From an uncultured Bacteroidales bacterium (GTDB taxonomy: Bacteria; Bacteroidota; Bacteroidia; Bacteroidales; Bacteroidaceae), in assembly GCA_902785075.1 (NCBI GenBank), contig CACZXN010000003.1, forward strand, positions 51,680 through 115,679: a stretch of 64,000 nucleotides of DNA, given 5' to 3'. Each line of letters begins with the position of its first letter. Position 1 is the stretch's first letter. Below, one piece after another: positions 61,968-64,000 of the stretch. Made by a program: the position numbers and the translations under genes. Below the pieces are notes generated by a model that was given only the letters and a program-made list of their open reading frames with translations, had not been told where the DNA came from and searched no databases.

Positions 61968-63692
61968 ATGCGTCCGATTATCTATCAGACACTTCCACGC
62001 CTCTTTGGTGCCAACAGCGCAAACAACGTACACAATGGTACCATCAGCCAGAACGGCTGTGGAAAACTCAATGACTACACGACCAAGGCCCTGAAACATA
62101 TTCGGGGTCTTGGCTTTAACTATATATGGTACACAGGTCTCATTGAGCATGCCACAAAGACCAACTACTCGCGTTTCGGCATCCAGCCCGACAATCCGTC
62201 GGTCGTGAAAGGCAACGCAGGAAGCCCGTATGCCATCAAGGACTATTACGACATCGACCCCGACTTGGCGGTCGACGTGAAGCATCGCATGAAGGAGTTC
62301 GAGGCTCTGGTAGCCCGTACCCATCGTGCAGGACTGAAGATGCTCATCGACTTCGTGCCCAACCACGTGGCACGTCAGTACCGTTCCGATGCAAAGCCCG
62401 TGGGAGTGAAGGACCTTGGTGAACAGGACGACACAACCACCTTCTTCTCGACGCAGAACAACTTCTACTACCTGCCCGACCAACCGCTCGACATCAGCGA
62501 CATCAACAAAGGAGGCAGCTACACAGAAATGCCGGCAAAGGTGACTGGCAACGACTGTCTGTCGGCACGCCCATGCCGCAACGACTGGTATGAGACCGTG
62601 AAACTGAACTATGGCGTCAATCCATACACTCATCAGCTCGACCCCTCAATAGCCGAAGCGTTAGAAGCCAAGACCTCGCCCTACGCTCCCGACCAGCTCT
62701 CGAAACTTCATTTCTATCCCGACACGTGGAACAAGATGCTCGACATCCTCCGTTTTTGGGCAACAAAGGGAATCGACGGATTCCGATGCGACATGGCCGA
62801 GATGGTTCCGGTAGAGTTCTGGGGATGGGCCATCCCGCAAATCAAGTCCGAGCACAAGGGCATCATCTTCGTTGCCGAAGTCTATAACCCCAACGAATAT
62901 CGCAACTACATCCATCGAGGACACTTCGACTACCTCTACGACAAAGTAGGTCTGTACGACACCCTTCGACATATCATCGGAGGAGGTAGCGCATCGCTCA
63001 TCACCCAATGCTGGCAGTCGGTCGACGACATCCAGCAGCACATGCTCAACTTCCTCGAGAACCACGACGAGCAGCGTATCGCGTCAAAGTTTTTTGCGGG
63101 TGAACCACAAAAGGCCTTCCCTGCCCTACTCGTCTCTGCCCTCATGCGCACCAACCCATTCATGGTGTACCAAGGACAGATGCTCGGAGTGGACGGAATG
63201 GAAAACGCAGGATTCAGCGGTAGCGACGGACGTACCACCATCTTCGACTATTGGACCCTCGACCAGTTCCGTCGCTGGCGAAACAACGGGCTGTTCGACA
63301 ACAACAAACTCACCCAGCCCGAGAAAGCCGTCATCAGCTATTACACGAAGGTGCTCACCCTATGCAACACCGAGCAAGCCATCAGCGACGGCCTGTTCTA
63401 CGACCTCATGTACGCCAACTACGAGAATCAGCAGATGGACACCAACCGCCTCTTTGCATTCATCCGCAAAGCAGGCGACGAAACCATCCTCGTCGTAGCC
63501 AACTTCGCGTCCGAACCCATGAATGCCTTGGTGCGCATACCGGCACACGCCATCGAGTTCCTCAACATGCGACAAGGCGCACGATTCGCTACCGAACTCC
63601 TCACAGGAGCCACACGCACCATCGACATCTATCCCGATCATTCTATCGACATCACAGCTCCAGCCCATGGCGGAATCGTCCTGAAGTTCTGA
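61968..63692 (+). CDS. GH13 alpha-amylase family protein, cytoplasmic
   Basis: 574 residues with no signal peptide, so it probably acts in the cytoplasm on glycogen or imported maltodextrin. The (beta/alpha)8 barrel has the four GH13 regions: DFVPNHVA (about 126), GFRCDMAE with the nucleophile Asp about 275, FVAEVYNP with the acid/base Glu about 304, and NHDEQR with the third Asp about 367. An N-terminal segment (RPIIYQTLPRLFG) and a C-terminal beta domain flank it. The exact specificity is not clear. It shares a transcript with fabD by spacing, though the functional link is not obvious. Confidence 0.9.
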   Translation: MRPIIYQTLPRLFGANSANNVHNGTISQNGCGKLNDYTTKALKHIRGLGFNYIWYTGLIEHATKTNYSRFGIQPDNPSVVKGNAGSPYAIKDYYDIDPDLAVDVKHRMKEFEALVARTHRAGLKMLIDFVPNHVARQYRSDAKPVGVKDLGEQDDTTTFFSTQNNFYYLPDQPLDISDINKGGSYTEMPAKVTGNDCLSARPCRNDWYETVKLNYGVNPYTHQLDPSIAEALEAKTSPYAPDQLSKLHFYPDTWNKMLDILRFWATKGIDGFRCDMAEMVPVEFWGWAIPQIKSEHKGIIFVAEVYNPNEYRNYIHRGHFDYLYDKVGLYDTLRHIIGGGSASLITQCWQSVDDIQQHMLNFLENHDEQRIASKFFAGEPQKAFPALLVSALMRTNPFMVYQGQMLGVDGMENAGFSGSDGRTTIFDYWTLDQFRRWRNNGLFDNNKLTQPEKAVISYYTKVLTLCNTEQAISDGLFYDLMYANYENQQMDTNRLFAFIRKAGDETILVVANFASEPMNALVRIPAHAIEFLNMRQGARFATELLTGATRTIDIYPDHSIDITAPAHGGIVLKF

Positions 63693-63716
63693 ATCTTATA
63701 ATACATGACATAAATG

Positions 63717-63750
63717 AGAAAGGAGAGCCTCTGCCCTCCTTTCTTATTAT
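63717..63750 (+). terminator. Terminator of the GH13 gene
   Basis: AGAAAGGAG, a 10-nt loop, CTCCTTTCT, then TATTATA. It lies 25 bp past the stop. Confidence 0.75.
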
Positions 63751-64000
63751 ACCCTGCCATTATTGCCAAATAACCACGGGTTATTGACGAATAACAGACC
63801 TTGATTTATTGACCACGGATTTACCGGATAATACGGATTACTAGAAAAAAACATTAATAACAAGGGACACGGGTAATATTTGTTTTTGATGTTTTCCCTT
63901 ATCGTGCAGACGAAAATCACGGCAAATAGCATCAACTAAGTGTGACAATTGACCCTTATTACCCCCACTTTCTGCAACCAAATTGGCCATTTGCCACATG
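63751..64000. other. Right-end stretch, no gene seen
   Basis: About 250 bp with several short TTATTGAC-like runs (63780-63820) akin to the 7-bp motif at 50.9 kb. No convincing frame is present before the window ends. Confidence 0.35.

Noticed and set aside
61836-62633. A long minus-strand frame (265 codons) over fabD and the GH13 gene
   Set aside because: It is a mirror of two well-supported genes, with no domain features or promoter; the same holds for the long antisense frames at 14944-15720, 8573-9175 and 60209-60916.
63747-63935. A 62-codon minus-strand frame near the right edge
   Set aside because: It has no recognisable features, lies in repeat-like sequence and overlaps the GH13 terminator.

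Overview
The window looks like a chromosomal segment of a Bacteroidales bacterium, most likely a member of the Prevotellaceae. The evidence is the repeated TAnnTTTGC promoter element (the Bacteroidota -7 box) in front of many genes on both strands, the rarity of Shine-Dalgarno sequences, and families typical of the phylum: TonB-dependent receptors, DUF5689, DUF4421, DUF5606, DUF3276, DUF4298, choice-of-anchor J lipoproteins, a long NusB, and IF-3 with an acidic tail. Genus-level assignment is inference.

Layout. 1-11.4 kb (+): the 3' end of a truncated AMP-binding-like gene, DUF4298, a membrane-anchored TPR protein, ribH, a giant TamB-like protein, nadE, ettA and a lipoprotein nuclease. 11.6-11.8 kb (-): tRNA-Glu(CTC) and tRNA-Ser(GCT). 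11.9-14.6 kb (+): a sugar ketoisomerase-like cupin, a FemAB/GNAT-like protein and two paralogous secreted Gly-rich proteins. 14.7-18.3 kb (-): thioredoxin-like protein, a 41-residue zinc ribbon, a GH28 glycosidase and pfkA, tightly packed. 18.8-21.1 kb (-): an ABC-F ATPase and a small outer-membrane-like protein. 21.2-27.1 kb (-): a TonB receptor / DUF5689 / choice-of-anchor J trio. 27.4-31.0 kb (-): an outer-membrane barrel protein, an XRE regulator and a four-helix membrane protein. 31.2-37.1 kb (-): an alkyl-sulfatase-like enzyme, a small secreted protein, a frameshifted lipoprotein pyrophosphatase, DUF4421 and a Gfo/Idh/MocA oxidoreductase. 37.3-42.2 kb: rlmD (+), an M6-peptidase remnant and a secreted protein (-), and a YgiQ radical SAM protein (+). 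42.3-45.7 kb (-): nusB-yajC-ybbR-coaE-DUF5606. 45.8-50.7 kb: DUF3276 (+), tRNA-Cys (-), tilS (+), a radical SAM/SPASM protein with a CNNM/CBS protein (-), and upp (-). 50.7-53.4 kb: a repeat-rich accessory island. 53.4-64 kb: DUF3089 (+), aquaporin (-), thrS, infC-rpmI-rplT, a TonB receptor, fabD and a GH13 enzyme (+).

Most of the window is housekeeping: cofactor synthesis (ribH, nadE, coaE), translation (ettA, thrS, infC, rpmI, rplT, rlmD, tilS, nusB), envelope assembly and secretion (TamB, YajC) and lipid synthesis (fabD). Interspersed are envelope cassettes. Several genes are decayed: the AMP-binding fragment, the pyrophosphatase with two compensating indels, and the M6 remnant.

The most unusual stretch is 50.9-53.3 kb. 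A 410-residue protein of unrecognised function and a 33-residue smalltalk-like peptide form a two-gene minus-strand cassette with its own promoter and terminator. It is bracketed by inverted arrays of the octamer GTGACAAA. Next to it are three perfect palindromes of 26, 44 and 28 bp, an 11-bp repeat in the leader, a 7-bp tandem array and a duplicated 59-bp GC-rich block. Other notable signals are a helically phased array of GAGTGCACTC (11.46 kb), a 28-bp minisatellite seeded from the end of the XRE gene (30.2 kb), a 22-bp operator-like inverted repeat upstream of the XRE cassette, and a TamB gene whose membrane anchor lies upstream of any canonical start codon.
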